A stretch of 64,000 bases of DNA, taken from Gemmatimonadaceae bacterium. Lineage in GTDB: Bacteria; Gemmatimonadota; Gemmatimonadetes; Gemmatimonadales; Gemmatimonadaceae. The position numbers were made by a program, and so were the translations under genes. The stretch spans positions 406,006-470,005 of the forward strand of contig JADKJT010000029.1 in assembly GCA_016720905.1 (NCBI GenBank), written 5' to 3'. This document shows, piece after piece, positions 52,276 to 62,418 of the stretch (the first letter of the stretch is position 1; each line of letters starts with the position of its first letter). Below the pieces are notes generated by a model that saw only the letters and a list, made by a program, of their open reading frames with translations, was not told the DNA's origin and ran no database searches.

Positions 52276-52470
52276 TTTCATGCCTCCTCGAGTGGGAAAT
52301 GCACGCACGCCGTCGGAGAACCGGCCAAGCGCACGCGCCGGTGCGCCGAGCGGCCACGGTTGATCGTGCGGGTAGCACTTCCAGCCGGGGCCGGGTCGAG
52401 TATATGGCGTGGTCCCCGACACCGCGAGGACATGAGGAAGGCGGCCGAGACGGCACGGGCTGAGACCGAA

Positions 52471-52501
52471 AGCGGGCCACCAAAATTCTTGGTGGCCCGC
52501 T
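52471..52501 (-). terminator. Rho-independent terminator of tRNA-Ala
   Basis: AGCGGGCCACCAA pairs perfectly with TTGGTGGCCCGCT around AATTC, 36 bases past the tRNA 3' end. On the minus strand a TTTCGG tail follows. It marks the end of the tRNA transcript. Confidence 0.7.
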
Positions 52502-52536
52502 ATTGGTTCTCCGTTTCCCCAAACAGGCAAATCGAG

Positions 52537-52609
<73 letters not shown>

Positions 52610-52617
52610 GTCACTGC

Positions 52618-52643
52618 GGCACGACGACCGGGATCGTCGTGCC
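52618..52643 (-). terminator. Hairpin between actF and tRNA-Ala
   Basis: GGCACGACGA and TCGTCGTGCC form a perfect 10-bp stem around a 6-base loop in the 46-base gap between actF and the tRNA. No T-run follows, so it may be a terminator, or a processing site if the tRNA is cotranscribed with the act operon. Confidence 0.5.
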
Positions 52644-52655
52644 GATACCACCAAT

Positions 52656-53984
52656 CTACTCGTGCGCCGGCAGCGGCTCCATGGTGCGGGCATCCACCGG
52701 CACCTGCACTTCGTCCCGGAACGGTGAGGTCATCATGAACACACGCATGACCGGGAAGGCATCCATGAAGGCGGCGTAACACAGTCCCCACACGCCCAGG
52801 TAGCCCAGCGTGATGCCGACCTCCCAGATGCCGTAGGGAAGGCTGGCGGCCTCGCCGTAGATGGACGGATACACCTCGATGTAGCTATGCAGGTAGACGC
52901 CAATCAGGCTGCAGATGGCGAACACCACGAACGTGGGCAGGTACACCTTGGCCGCCTTCGAGATCAGGCCAAAGAACGGCAGCACGAAGCCAAAAATCGG
53001 GATGAGCGCCGTCACCGGCTTCCACACGCCCATCAGTCGCAGGCGATAGAAGAACGTTTCTTCGGGCATGTTGCCGTACCAGATCACCAGATACTGGCTG
53101 AAGCTGATGTAACCGAAGAACGCTGTGAACGCGAAGCCCAACTTGCCCAGATCCCAGAAGTGGTCGATGGTGACCAGGTCCTTCATGCCGAGGTGGTTGC
53201 GCCACCACATGCCCAGCAGCGCCACCGCCATGATCATGTTCACCCACCCGCCCATGAACACAATCCAGGCGTACATGGTCTGCTGGAAGTGCAGTGACAG
53301 GGTCATGGAGTAGTCCCACGCCATCACGCACCATCCCAGCACGAAGGTCATGCACACGGCGATGGCCACCTTGCCCTGCAGCGAGTGTTGCGAGTGCAGC
53401 TCGCGGCGCTCATCACCAAAGCCGGCCCGCATTTTGGCCCGCAGCCCCGCCGCCCACTTGGCGCCGTATTCCGGCATGACCGCCACGTCCAGCCGCACCG
53501 AGTTCCAGACAAACCACAGCTGCAGCACCGTGATCAGGCCGAAAATCAGGATGCCGCGGGCGAGGAAGAAACCAGGTGCCAGATAGGTGGCCTTCTCCTG
53601 CACCGTGATGGCTTCCCGGCCGGCCCAGGTGAAGATGTGCTCTTTACCGAACAGGAGGATCACCAGCAGAATCACGAACGCAACGGGCACGAACGCCACG
53701 AAGCCCTCGGCGAAGCGCACGATGGGTCGCGACCAGCGTCCCGTGACGATGCGCTGCACAGCCGCGAACGCCGTGCCAGCCGTGCTGATGACGGTGAAGT
53801 AGAGCCAGTTGAAGTGCAACGCATGCCACGCGCGCTCCTGACCGGTGAAGACACCGCCCAGGAAGGTGACCAACCCGATCAGCGCCAGCACCGCGAAGAG
53901 CGTCTTGAGCCCCTTGGGGAACGGCTTGTTGACCAGGCGTCGCGCGAATTCCTCGCGCGTCGGGTAGTGATAGTGCTGACTCAC
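52656..53984 (-). CDS. actF: Alternative Complex III subunit ActF (NrfD-like)
   Basis: This 442-residue membrane protein has about ten hydrophobic segments, in the NrfD fold of quinol:cytochrome c oxidoreductase (VGLV, AFFGYISFSQYLVIWYGNM, MIMAVALLGMWWRNHLGMKD). It is the last subunit of the act operon (actA to actF). Its ATG overlaps the actE stop by four bases. ActF is a membrane anchor and quinol-side subunit. Confidence 0.9.
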   Translation of the reverse strand: MSQHYHYPTREEFARRLVNKPFPKGLKTLFAVLALIGLVTFLGGVFTGQERAWHALHFNWLYFTVISTAGTAFAAVQRIVTGRWSRPIVRFAEGFVAFVPVAFVILLVILLFGKEHIFTWAGREAITVQEKATYLAPGFFLARGILIFGLITVLQLWFVWNSVRLDVAVMPEYGAKWAAGLRAKMRAGFGDERRELHSQHSLQGKVAIAVCMTFVLGWCVMAWDYSMTLSLHFQQTMYAWIVFMGGWVNMIMAVALLGMWWRNHLGMKDLVTIDHFWDLGKLGFAFTAFFGYISFSQYLVIWYGNMPEETFFYRLRLMGVWKPVTALIPIFGFVLPFFGLISKAAKVYLPTFVVFAICSLIGVYLHSYIEVYPSIYGEAASLPYGIWEVGITLGYLGVWGLCYAAFMDAFPVMRVFMMTSPFRDEVQVPVDARTMEPLPAHE

Positions 53985-54763
53985 TCCGGCTTCTCCTTGC
54001 TCGCCGCGCCTTCAGGGGCTTTAATTTCCGCGCCCTTGAAGGTGGCCGAGTTGATGTTCAACGAGCCACGTGTGGGCACCACCGTGGGGTGCGCAAACCG
54101 CGACGGCACCGTGGGAGCGGTCTGCGACGGGCCGGGCACCGTGGTTCCGTTCTCGCCGGGCATGCCGGCCATCGTGGTATCTGCGGTACCGGCCTGCAGC
54201 GCCTTCACGTAGTTGGCAACGTCCCACCGGTCCGCTTCTTCAACGCGGTTGTAGGTGGGCATGACGCCACGACCATTCCGAATGATGCCGTAGATGTATC
54301 CCACCGTTCTCGTCTTCGCGAGGTCCGTGAGGAGGCTGGGCGCAAACGCGTAGCCAGCGTTGACGCGCTTGAGACCCCCGTTGGCATCTCCGGCATATCC
54401 GTGGCACACCGCGCAATTGATCTGATACTCCAGTCGGCCGTTGGCCAACGACCGCGCATCGGCCGCGAAGGGACTGGGGATTGCCGCGAACGAATCCGTC
54501 GTCACCGGGAGCGCCGAGTATGAAATCCCGTAGGCCGTCCCCGACGTCCCCTGCATCGGCACGCTGTACTTCGGCTGCCCGCGCGGCGGCGTGGTGGTGT
54601 CGCTGACGTTCTGCGATACCGGCTCCCACGGCTCAATGGCCGGCTGACGTTTGAAGTCGGTGAACCAGGTGCAGGCACCAAACGCGATCGGCAACATGGC
54701 AATCGCCGCGACGCGCATCACACGCGTCGCCATTTCCACGATAGGGGTGGACTCAGTCTTCAC
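53981..54763 (-). CDS. actE: Alternative Complex III subunit ActE (monohaem cytochrome c)
   Basis: From a GTG at 54763 with GGAGGT five bases upstream the product has 260 residues. A signal ends IAFGAC, probably lipidated, and one haem site is visible, CAVCHGYAGDANGG, with a later Met in GVMPTYN as possible ligand. It is the electron exit subunit toward cytochrome c or the terminal oxidase. It overlaps the actD end by 11 bases; an ATG at 54733 is an alternative. Confidence 0.88.
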   Translation of the reverse strand: MKTESTPIVEMATRVMRVAAIAMLPIAFGACTWFTDFKRQPAIEPWEPVSQNVSDTTTPPRGQPKYSVPMQGTSGTAYGISYSALPVTTDSFAAIPSPFAADARSLANGRLEYQINCAVCHGYAGDANGGLKRVNAGYAFAPSLLTDLAKTRTVGYIYGIIRNGRGVMPTYNRVEEADRWDVANYVKALQAGTADTTMAGMPGENGTTVPGPSQTAPTVPSRFAHPTVVPTRGSLNINSATFKGAEIKAPEGAASKEKPE

Positions 54764-55253
54764 GTCGCACCTCCACCGCGCCATGCTGACGCAACAGCGC
54801 TTCGGCCTGTCCGGCTCTTGCCGTATCACAGGCGATGAAGATGCCAAAGTGTCCAGCCGAAAAGCGCACGTCATATCCGGTGGTGGTCGTCAGGCGCGGA
54901 ATGCGCGAGTTGATGAACATGCCGGCCACCGTGGACAGGGCGCCGACCAGCACCATCACCTCGAAGCCGATGATCGTGTAGGGAATCCACGACGCGATCG
55001 CCTTGCCGCCGGTGACCAGCGGCCAGTACTCCGAACTCCAGATGGCGATCCAGTAACCGAAGCTGACGCCGAGCAACCCGCCAATCAGTGTGAAGCGACG
55101 CACCACGCTGTTGGGGCCGTCGATGGCGTGGTCGATTTCATGACGAATGGTCGGCGAGTACACCGTGACATCGCCGATTCGCTTCTTCTTGAGGTCTTCG
55201 ATGGCCGCGACGGCCGTATCGAGTTCCCGAAAGGCACCGAGAACGCCTTGCAT
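54753..55253 (-). CDS. actD: Alternative Complex III subunit ActD
   Basis: This 166-residue subunit starts MQGVLGAFRELDTAVAAIED and has two membrane helices (FTLIGGLLGVSFGYWIAI and IIGFEVMVLVGALSTVAGMF). That matches ActD, the membrane subunit with a soluble C-terminal domain. Its ATG overlaps the actC stop as TGATG. Because actC is frameshifted, the actC N-terminal frame reads straight into actD and gives a false 651-residue fusion. Confidence 0.85.
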   Translation of the reverse strand: MQGVLGAFRELDTAVAAIEDLKKKRIGDVTVYSPTIRHEIDHAIDGPNSVVRRFTLIGGLLGVSFGYWIAIWSSEYWPLVTGGKAIASWIPYTIIGFEVMVLVGALSTVAGMFINSRIPRLTTTTGYDVRFSAGHFGIFIACDTARAGQAEALLRQHGAVEVRRED

Positions 55254-56708
55254 CAGTCGTGCTCCCCGGGCGTTGCCGTCCCGTATGGATCGTGATGTCC
55301 GGACGTGTCGATACCATGCGCATGGGCAAACTTGTTGCGCGGCACGACGATCTCCTTGAGTTCGGCAATCGCCATGATCGGCAACTGCTTGACGAACAGC
55401 AGGAACCACATGAAGAACCAGCCGAACGAACCAACCAGGATCGACATGTCGATCCAACTGGGCTGGTAGCTGCCCCACTGCCACGGCTCGAATTCGTGCG
55501 ACAGCGACGGCACCACGATCACAAAGCGCTCCGAACCACATGCCCAGATTGATGAACAGACTGAGCACGAACAGCCAGGTCGGGTTGCGGCGCAGCTTCT
55601 GCGACCACAGCGACATGGGGAGCGCCATGTTGCACAGCAACATGATCCAGGCCGCCCACCACCACTGGCCGAATACGCGATTCCAGAAGAACTCCTGCTC
55701 GGCACGGACGCCGCTGTACCACGCCACGAAGAACTCGATCATGTAGGCGCAGCCCACCACCATCGAGGTGAACAGCACGACCTTGGCCGTGGCGTCAAGA
55801 TGGTTGAGCGTGATGTAGTGCTCGAGCTTGAACCACTTCCGCATGGGGATCGCAATCGTCCACACCATCGCGAAGCCGGAGAAAATGGCGCCGGCCACGA
55901 AGTACGGCGGGAAGATGGACGCATGCCAGCCCGGCGTGAGTGCCATGGCAAAGTCGAAGGAAACGACCGAGTGCACGGACAACACCAGCGGTGTGCTGAA
56001 GGCGGCCAGGAACAGGTACGCCTTCGCGAAATGCCGCCACTCACGATCGCTGTTGCGCCAGCCCAGCGACAGGATGCTGAGAATCCGCTTGCGCGTGGGG
56101 TTGGTTTCCTTGTCGCGGATGGCCGCGATGTCGGGGATCAAGCCGATGAACAGGAACGTCGTGGAAATGGTGAGGTACGTGGATATGGCAAACACGTCCC
56201 ATACCAGCGGCGACTTGAAGTTGGGCAACAGCAAGCGCCAGTTGGGATACGGCACCAACCAGAAGAACTTCCACGGGCGACCAATGTGGATGATCGGGAA
56301 CAACCCGGCGGTCATGACGGCGAACACGGTCATCGCTTCGGCCGCGCGATAGATCGAGGTTCGGAATCCCGCGCGGAACAGGTACAGGATGGCGGAAATG
56401 AGCGTTCCCGCGTGACCGATACCGACCCAGAAGACGAACGTGATGATGTACGTCCCCCACATCACCGGCGGCTCGTAGCCAGCCTGTCCGAGTCCCCAGT
56501 AGATCTGGTACAGCCAGGCCGAGACGCCGATCAGGAATCCGAGGACGGCGATGGACAGCCCGAAGAACCACTGCTTGGTGAAACCCAGGGTCGCAATGAT
56601 CTCGCGATCGACCTGTTCATAATCACGGACCGCGGGAAGCTGGACGTCGGCCGACGCGATGTTCGGCCCACGAATGCCTTCACGCACCGGCTTTGCGGAG
56701 GTTGCCAT
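55253..56708 (-). CDS. actC: Alternative Complex III subunit ActC (NrfD-like), interrupted by a frameshift
   Basis: ActC is a membrane protein of about 485 residues that binds quinol and forms the membrane core of the complex. The N-terminal part up to NLGMWF, with helices including QWFFGLSIAVLGFLIGVSAW, is in one frame. The continuation ERFVIVVPSLSHEFEPWQWG to the end is in another. One extra G near 55529 (TTCGGAGCGC, expected TTCGAGCGC) explains the break. A sequencing error is likely. It follows actB by 11 bases. Confidence 0.88.
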
Positions 56709-56719
56709 GCGCGATGCCC

Positions 56720-59700
56720 TCAGGCCTTCGCCGGGGAGGCCGGCGCCGGATAGGAGACTTTCTTGAGATAGACCACCGCCGTGTACGTGTTCAGTTCTTC
56801 GAACACGTGATAGGCGCGGCGATCGTAGGCGAGTTTGGAGACGCTCCAGTTTTCATCGGCCGCATCGCCAAAGATGATGGCGCGCGACGGACAGGCCTGG
56901 GCGCAAGCGGTCGTGAACTCATCCGCCTTGACCGCGCGTCCTTCGGCCTTGGCACGGCCCTCGGACTCACGGATGCGTTGCACGCAGAACGAGCACTTTT
57001 CCATGACGCCCTTGCCGCGCACCGTCACGTCGGGATTGAGCGACCAGTGCATGGGCTCCGGCCACGCATATTGCTTGCGTTCCGGTTCGCCATACCCGAA
57101 CCAGTTGAAATAGCGCACCTTGTACGGGCAGTTGTTGCTGCAGTACCGCGTGCCCACGCAACGATTGTACACCTGCACGTTCAACCCGTCCGGCGAGTGA
57201 TACGTGGCGTACACCGGGCACACCGGCTCGCACGGCGCGTTGCCGCAGTGCTGGCACATCATCGGCACAAAGCGCGTTTCGAAATCGGCCGAGAATTCAT
57301 TCTCCGAATTCTCGTTGCCCTCGTAGTAGCGCTCGAGACGAAGCCAGGCCATCTCGCGGCCCTTGATGATATTCGCCCCGGGACGCTCGTCCCACACCGA
57401 CGGACTGAGCGCGCGGCCCTGATAGGGCGCACCAACCGTCGGGATGTTGTTCTCGCTGTAGCACGCCGTCACGCAGGCCGAACAGCCCGTGCATCGCGCC
57501 AGATCGATGGTCATCGCCCAGCGGCGATGTTCCATGCCCGACGAATGGGCCGGATCGTACATGCCGGTGCTCTTCGCCTTGGGGTTCGCGAATTCGCCCT
57601 GCGCATCGGCCGCCACCGGGGCCTTGAGACCCGGCAGGAATTCCTGCGATGGCATCCCCGGAATGTTGTGGTGCTCGGCTTCATCGCCACCGCCGCCGAT
57701 CAAGTCGGCCAGCGTGATGGCCTGCCCGATGCCGCGACCATGCTGGCGTGCCGAACCTTCCGTGGTGACCAGCTGCGATACGGCGTCACCAACCGTGACT
57801 TTGCCTTTGGTGACCGACAGCGCCAGACCGCCCGCTGTATCCCAACCCTGCGGCAACAAGTCATACGCGTTCACGCCGATGTTCTGCGCGAACCGTCCGT
57901 ACGCGGTATGCCCTTGACCCAGCGCGATGGCCACCGTGTCAGGACGCACCCCCATGTAGCGATACACCGGGGCCGTGATCTTTCCGGCCGAGGTCTCTAC
58001 GGTGAGATGTTGCCCTTCACGCAACCCGAGCTTCTTGAACGTCTGCGGATGCACTTCCACCCACGACTGCCAGGCCAGCTTGGTGACCGGATCGGGGAGT
58101 TCCTGCAACCACGGCTTATTCGCGCCGCGCCCATCGCCCAGTGTGGCTGACGGATACACATGCACGAAGTACTCACCACTGGTGCTGGCCAGCAGTGGCG
58201 CCGGTGACACACCCGTCGGCGCACCCTTGGCCGTGGCCGCCACGAGCGGGCCACCGGACACAAACGGCTTGGTGAGCGCGGCCGACAATGCCGACGCACC
58301 ACCGGGGAACTTCGCCGAATACCACGTGCGATAGTCCGCCACATTGTATCGCGAGGCCAGCGCCGCGTCTTTCTTGGCCAGCTCGATGAGCACGTTGGCC
58401 GTCGCCTTGGAATCGAACACACCATCGAGCGTGGGCTGCTGCAGGCTGATCTGCCCCGCCGCCGACTGTGCATCGCCCCAGCTTTCCAGCCAGTGATGAT
58501 CCGGCAACACGAGATCGCACATCGCGCTCGTTTCGTCGGGCATGCTGCTGAACGACACCTTGAACGGCACCTTTGCGAACGCGGCCGCGAATCCGGCCGA
58601 CTTGGGCGTGGTGTACACCGGATTGGCGTGACGCACAAAGGCGAGCGGCACCGTGCCAGCCGCCATGCGCTGCGCGGCCGCTGCGACTTCCGCGTACGAC
58701 GACATTCCGGCGTACCCCGTATGCGCACTCGCCGGCTTGATCGTGACGCCCACGCTACCGCCCTTCTTGTTGATCTCGGCGACCATCGTTCCGCACCAAC
58801 CGCGTTCATCGAGGTCACACCGCAAATCGCCATCACGCCACTGCCCGCGCCCTTGATGGCTGCCGCCAGCGCTTCGATCGTGGCGGCCGGCACACCGGAC
58901 GCCTCTGAGGCCGCAGCCACGGCGCCCTGACCGATCAGCGCCGCGCACAATGCCATCTCGCTGCCCGGCTTCGACGCGATCCATTGATCGGCATTCAATC
59001 CGGTCAGCGAACGACGCGCCCCGATGTACACCAGCGTGGGTGCCCCCTCCAGCTTGGCGCGGGCATCGGCCCAGTCGAGTTGCTGCGGCACCGCATGACC
59101 CCAGCCATCCAGGAAGTCCGCCCCGAAGCTGACGACCAACTTGGCCGCCGAGAAGTCGAGTGCCGGCCAGGCGGCGCCGTATGCCTTCTGATTGGCGGCA
59201 ATCGTGGCCGCCGGTGCCATCGAATCCACACTCAGGTGCGCCGGCATGCCGTTGGCCGACAGCCACTGGTCGAGAAATCCAGGAAACGTGCCGGTCTCGT
59301 GCTGATTGATGAACACGACGTTGCCGGCGCCTTTGCTCTTCGCCTCGCCAAGCTTGGTGGCCAACAGCTCGTAGGCTTTCGCCCACGTGGTCGGCTTGAG
59401 GGCAGCGCCCTCGCGAATCATTGGCGAGCGGTACCGATCGGGATTGTACAACCCCTGCACCGCCGACAATCCCGCCGCGCAGATGGCGCCACGATTGAGC
59501 GGATGATCGGGATTGCCCTCCAGCTTGATCGGGCGGCCATCTCGAACCTCGGCCATGACCCCACACGCGGACGCGCACTCGCGACAGGTGGTCGCGTAGT
59601 ACTGCGACACGCCGGGCACGGTGTTGTCAGGCGACGTCACGTACGGGATCAGCTTCTCCACGCGTTCAGAGGAGCAGCCCGCCACCGCGGTCGTCGCGCC

Positions 59701-59763
59701 AGTGGCGCCAAGTATCTTGAGGAAGTCCCGGCGTTTCACGCCAGTCCCCGTTTCAGTGCTCAT
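56720..59763 (-). CDS. actB: Alternative Complex III subunit ActB (Fe-S and molybdopterin-fold protein), interrupted by a frameshift
   Basis: ActB should have about 1014 residues. The N-terminus has a Tat signal, RRDFLKILGATGATTAVAGC, also a lipobox. It has the molybdopterin oxidoreductase-like region (no Mo in known ActB), then the Fe-S domain with CTGCSACVTACYSEN, CQHCGNAPCEPVCP, CVGTRYCSNNCPYKVRYF and CSFC/CAQACPSRAI clusters. Near 58785-58800 one missing base splits the frame; VGA in one continues as TMVAEINKKGG in the other. It links haem and Fe-S electron transfer in the complex. Confidence 0.9.
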
Positions 59764-59838
59764 GCAGTCACTCCGCTCCGGGCGGCTGCACGGACCTGAC
59801 GACGCGCACGATGCGCACCACCGGCCCGCGGTCGAGGG

Positions 59839-60456
59839 TCAGTAATGGCAGACGGCGCAATCGTAACGCGCCTTCTTCGGCGGCATCGCTTCCAACTCCG
59901 GCGTGACCTTCAGGCCGGCCGCCTTGGCACCGTCCGCCGGCTTGTAGCCGTTCACATGGCAGTTGACACACCATCCCATGTTGAGCGACTTGGACTGCTG
60001 CACCGGCACGTAGTTGGTGTCCGGGCCCTGCTTGCCCTGGGCCGGGATATCGCCGTGACACGTTTGGCAGGTGACACCGGCGTTGACGTGGCGGAAGTGC
60101 GGGAACTGGACATAGTCCGGTACCTTGTGCACGCGATTCCAGGGAATGGGCAGGCCCTTCGCCGCATAATTGGCAACCTTCTTGATCTCTACCGAACCGG
60201 CCTTGACGATCAAGTGGCAGCCCATGCAGGTCTGCACCGAGGCATTGCCAGGGTCGGCCGCCTTGTTGGCCGCGCTATGGCAGTACAGACAATTCATGCC
60301 GGCCTTCACGACGTGCGGGCCGTGGACGAACTTCACAGGCTGTTCGACGCGCAAACCCTGCGACGACGAGGCGCCGCTGTAGGCGGACAACAGGGCTGCC
60401 GCCGTGGCGAGCGCGAGAAACCCTGGAATTACCGTCCACTTCTTCTTGACCGTCAT
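59839..60456 (-). CDS. actA: Alternative Complex III subunit ActA (pentahaem cytochrome c)
   Basis: The 205-residue protein starts with a hydrophobic anchor (VIPGFLALATAAALLSAYSG) and has five CxxCH haem sites: CLYCH, CMGCH, CQTCH, CVNCH and CAVCH, the diagnostic ActA count. It is the periplasmic multihaem subunit of Alternative Complex III, which oxidises menaquinol in place of bc1. It is the first gene of the act operon. The CAVCH site is at the very C-terminus. Confidence 0.95.
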   Translation of the reverse strand: MTVKKKWTVIPGFLALATAAALLSAYSGASSSQGLRVEQPVKFVHGPHVVKAGMNCLYCHSAANKAADPGNASVQTCMGCHLIVKAGSVEIKKVANYAAKGLPIPWNRVHKVPDYVQFPHFRHVNAGVTCQTCHGDIPAQGKQGPDTNYVPVQQSKSLNMGWCVNCHVNGYKPADGAKAAGLKVTPELEAMPPKKARYDCAVCHY

Positions 60457-60607
60457 CTGCTTGGGCCGGGAAGGCGAGAGATGGAACGAACACGACGACC
60501 GCAGAACACGCTCGTCGAACGACTATCGCTTTCAAAGGTGCCACGTCGACCAACAACTTACCGGCGCGCAGCGTAAGTCGGTGTCCGAACGGTTTTTGCA
60601 AGCGCGA

Positions 60608-60636
60608 AGTATGCCCGGCACTGTATTTGTACGCAA
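60608..60636 (-). promoter_or_regulatory. Putative promoter of the act operon
   Basis: On the minus strand TTGCGT (60631-60636) and CATACT (60608-60613) are 17 bases apart. Transcription would start near 60601, about 145 nt before the actA ATG. The remainder of 60457-60724 shows no gene. Confidence 0.4.
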
Positions 60637-60724
60637 GTGCGAGAGAGCAAGGCCACCGCCCGTCCAGCGCCCTTGGCGCGCGGACTTCATCGGACGCATA
60701 AATCCCGGCGAAATTGACGGCGCC

Positions 60725-61576
60725 TCAGGGCATTCGACCCGCAGCGGCTGCCGCGGCCGCACGCGCCACGATGGCCGCTCCATCGGACAGGCCCTCAACG
60801 GCCACCCGCCCGCGCAGCTCGTCCGGAAGGAGCTCAACCAAGGACCGGGCCTGCTGGGTGAGACGCAGCGGCCACCACGAACTCCACACCATTCGCGACA
60901 GCCCCACGGTGCGCACCAGGTGGGCGAAATGGTCCTCGGGTGGGCCCCAGAGCCAATGGAAGTCGTAGAACACGCCCGACTGTTCGTCGGGGGTCAACCC
61001 CCAGTGCGTTTCCTCAATCAATTCGCGGCTGGCGCCTCCGACAACCAGCACCGCGGTCTGCCCCCCGGCCGCCCGGCGCGCCATCCCCCGCAGTGTGGCC
61101 GCCGGGACATCGCCCGCACTATCCATCGGGTGCCGCTGGCGCAGATCCTCGAAGCGCATGGTGACGTGGATGGCGATTCCCCGAGCGGCACAGGCGTGAC
61201 TCAACTCTGACAACGCCGGGTGTCGCGGCCCGAGTCCCCATTGGGCGGGATAGACACGGACCGCCGGTGCCCCTTCGTCCTGTGCGTCTTGCAGTTGGCG
61301 CTCCCATCCTGGCCAGTCCGGTCGAACGATTGGTGCCGGCTGTAGCACCGCCCGGTGCGGTTTGAGCGCCGCGTACAGGGCACGATTGGACGGCACGGGA
61401 TCACGATGGAACGCGCCGGGGAGATGACCGACCCAGGCCCCCGCGAAGCCTTCTCGCTCCAACACACGTACAAGGATCTCCGGCTCGGGGTGCGGCACCT
61501 CCCGAAACGGATACGGGCCAATCCACGCCGTCACGTCGATCGGGCGGTGTGCCGATGCAGTGAGGTTCGCACTCAC
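60725..61576 (-). CDS. Amidohydrolase-family-like protein lacking the usual metal motif
   Basis: From a GTG at 61576 (GTGA overlap with the upstream gene) the product has 283 residues. It is a TIM-barrel-like protein (GFAGAWVGHLPGAF, ALYAALKPHRAVLQPAPIVR, IAIHVTMRFEDLRQ, VFYDFHWLWGPPEDHFAHLV). The N-terminal HxH metal pair of amidohydrolases is replaced by TAWIG, so it may be a non-metal or regulatory relative. It is translationally coupled to a metal-intact relative. Substrate unknown. Confidence 0.65.
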   Translation of the reverse strand: MSANLTASAHRPIDVTAWIGPYPFREVPHPEPEILVRVLEREGFAGAWVGHLPGAFHRDPVPSNRALYAALKPHRAVLQPAPIVRPDWPGWERQLQDAQDEGAPAVRVYPAQWGLGPRHPALSELSHACAARGIAIHVTMRFEDLRQRHPMDSAGDVPAATLRGMARRAAGGQTAVLVVGGASRELIEETHWGLTPDEQSGVFYDFHWLWGPPEDHFAHLVRTVGLSRMVWSSWWPLRLTQQARSLVELLPDELRGRVAVEGLSDGAAIVARAAAAAAAGRMP

Positions 61577-62415
61577 GGGACAATCTCCGTGCGGAGTACG
61601 GCATCGAACGAACCCGGCGGGAAGATCCGCACCGCATTCCCCCATCGCATCGAGGCGATTTCCTCGGCCGTGGCGCCAGTCTGCTCGAGGGCGCGAAGTT
61701 TGGTGAGTCCGGTGCACAGCGTGAGATCGGCCGCCCACAGCAGGCGCGACGCGCCAATACTGTGCAGCGCCTCGTCCATCATACCGCGGTCGATGCCACT
61801 CCCGGAGAGATCCATCACGATGTTGCGCTGTTCGCGCACGGCCGGATACGTGTGCGCCCAGTCGCCCCCGCCGCCGATGTGCGCCAGCAGAAAGGTCACG
61901 TGCGGATGTCGCGACGCGAGTCGTGCGAGATCGAGTCCGTCTGACGCGTCCTGATTGGGCCAGTCGCGCCGACGATGCTGCCAGACGTGGTGCAGCACCG
62001 GCACGCCATAGTGGGCAGCGGCCGCGGCGATCTCGTCGAGCAGCACATCATCGGCCCGGCGTCCCGCCGCCAACTTGATACCAATCGCACCGCGACGCAT
62101 GCCCACCGCAATCTCCTGCAGCGCGTGCGCCGTGAAATTCGGATTGACGGCCACGTACGCGCGCACCAGCGGTCCCTGCTGCTCCGCATAGTCCAGCATC
62201 CACGCATTGGCTCGGGTTTGATCGTCCGGCGACGCAAAATAGGTCGGCGACGAGTGCCCCCAGGATCCCAGAACCGATGCCACGTGTGCGCGGACGCCAA
62301 TTGTTGCCCCCGCCTCAAGACGTGACGTGTTGTACCGCACCCAATCGGACCGGTTGGTGTGCGGCGAATGGAAGTGCGCGTGGACATCGAGAAGCGGTGG
62401 CAGAACACGGTTCAC
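61573..62415 (-). CDS. Amidohydrolase-superfamily metal-dependent hydrolase
   Basis: The 280-residue barrel protein has the metal motifs of the Amidohydrolase_2 group: LDVHAHFHSPH (HxH), VPVLHHVWQHRRR, FLLAHIGGGGDW and LLWAADLTL (the late Asp). This suggests an active metal-dependent hydrolase or decarboxylase; the substrate is not known. It starts 3 bases after the aminotransferase-like gene and overlaps the companion gene downstream, so the three are probably one unit. Confidence 0.8.
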   Translation of the reverse strand: MNRVLPPLLDVHAHFHSPHTNRSDWVRYNTSRLEAGATIGVRAHVASVLGSWGHSSPTYFASPDDQTRANAWMLDYAEQQGPLVRAYVAVNPNFTAHALQEIAVGMRRGAIGIKLAAGRRADDVLLDEIAAAAAHYGVPVLHHVWQHRRRDWPNQDASDGLDLARLASRHPHVTFLLAHIGGGGDWAHTYPAVREQRNIVMDLSGSGIDRGMMDEALHSIGASRLLWAADLTLCTGLTKLRALEQTGATAEEIASMRWGNAVRIFPPGSFDAVLRTEIVP

Positions 62416-62418
62416 GGT

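Noticed and set aside
54753..56708. Natural ActC-ActD fusion protein of 651 residues
   Set aside because: The middle section (about residues 400-485) is non-homologous frameshifted sequence; the true ActC C-terminus is intact in another frame and has its own stop before actD.
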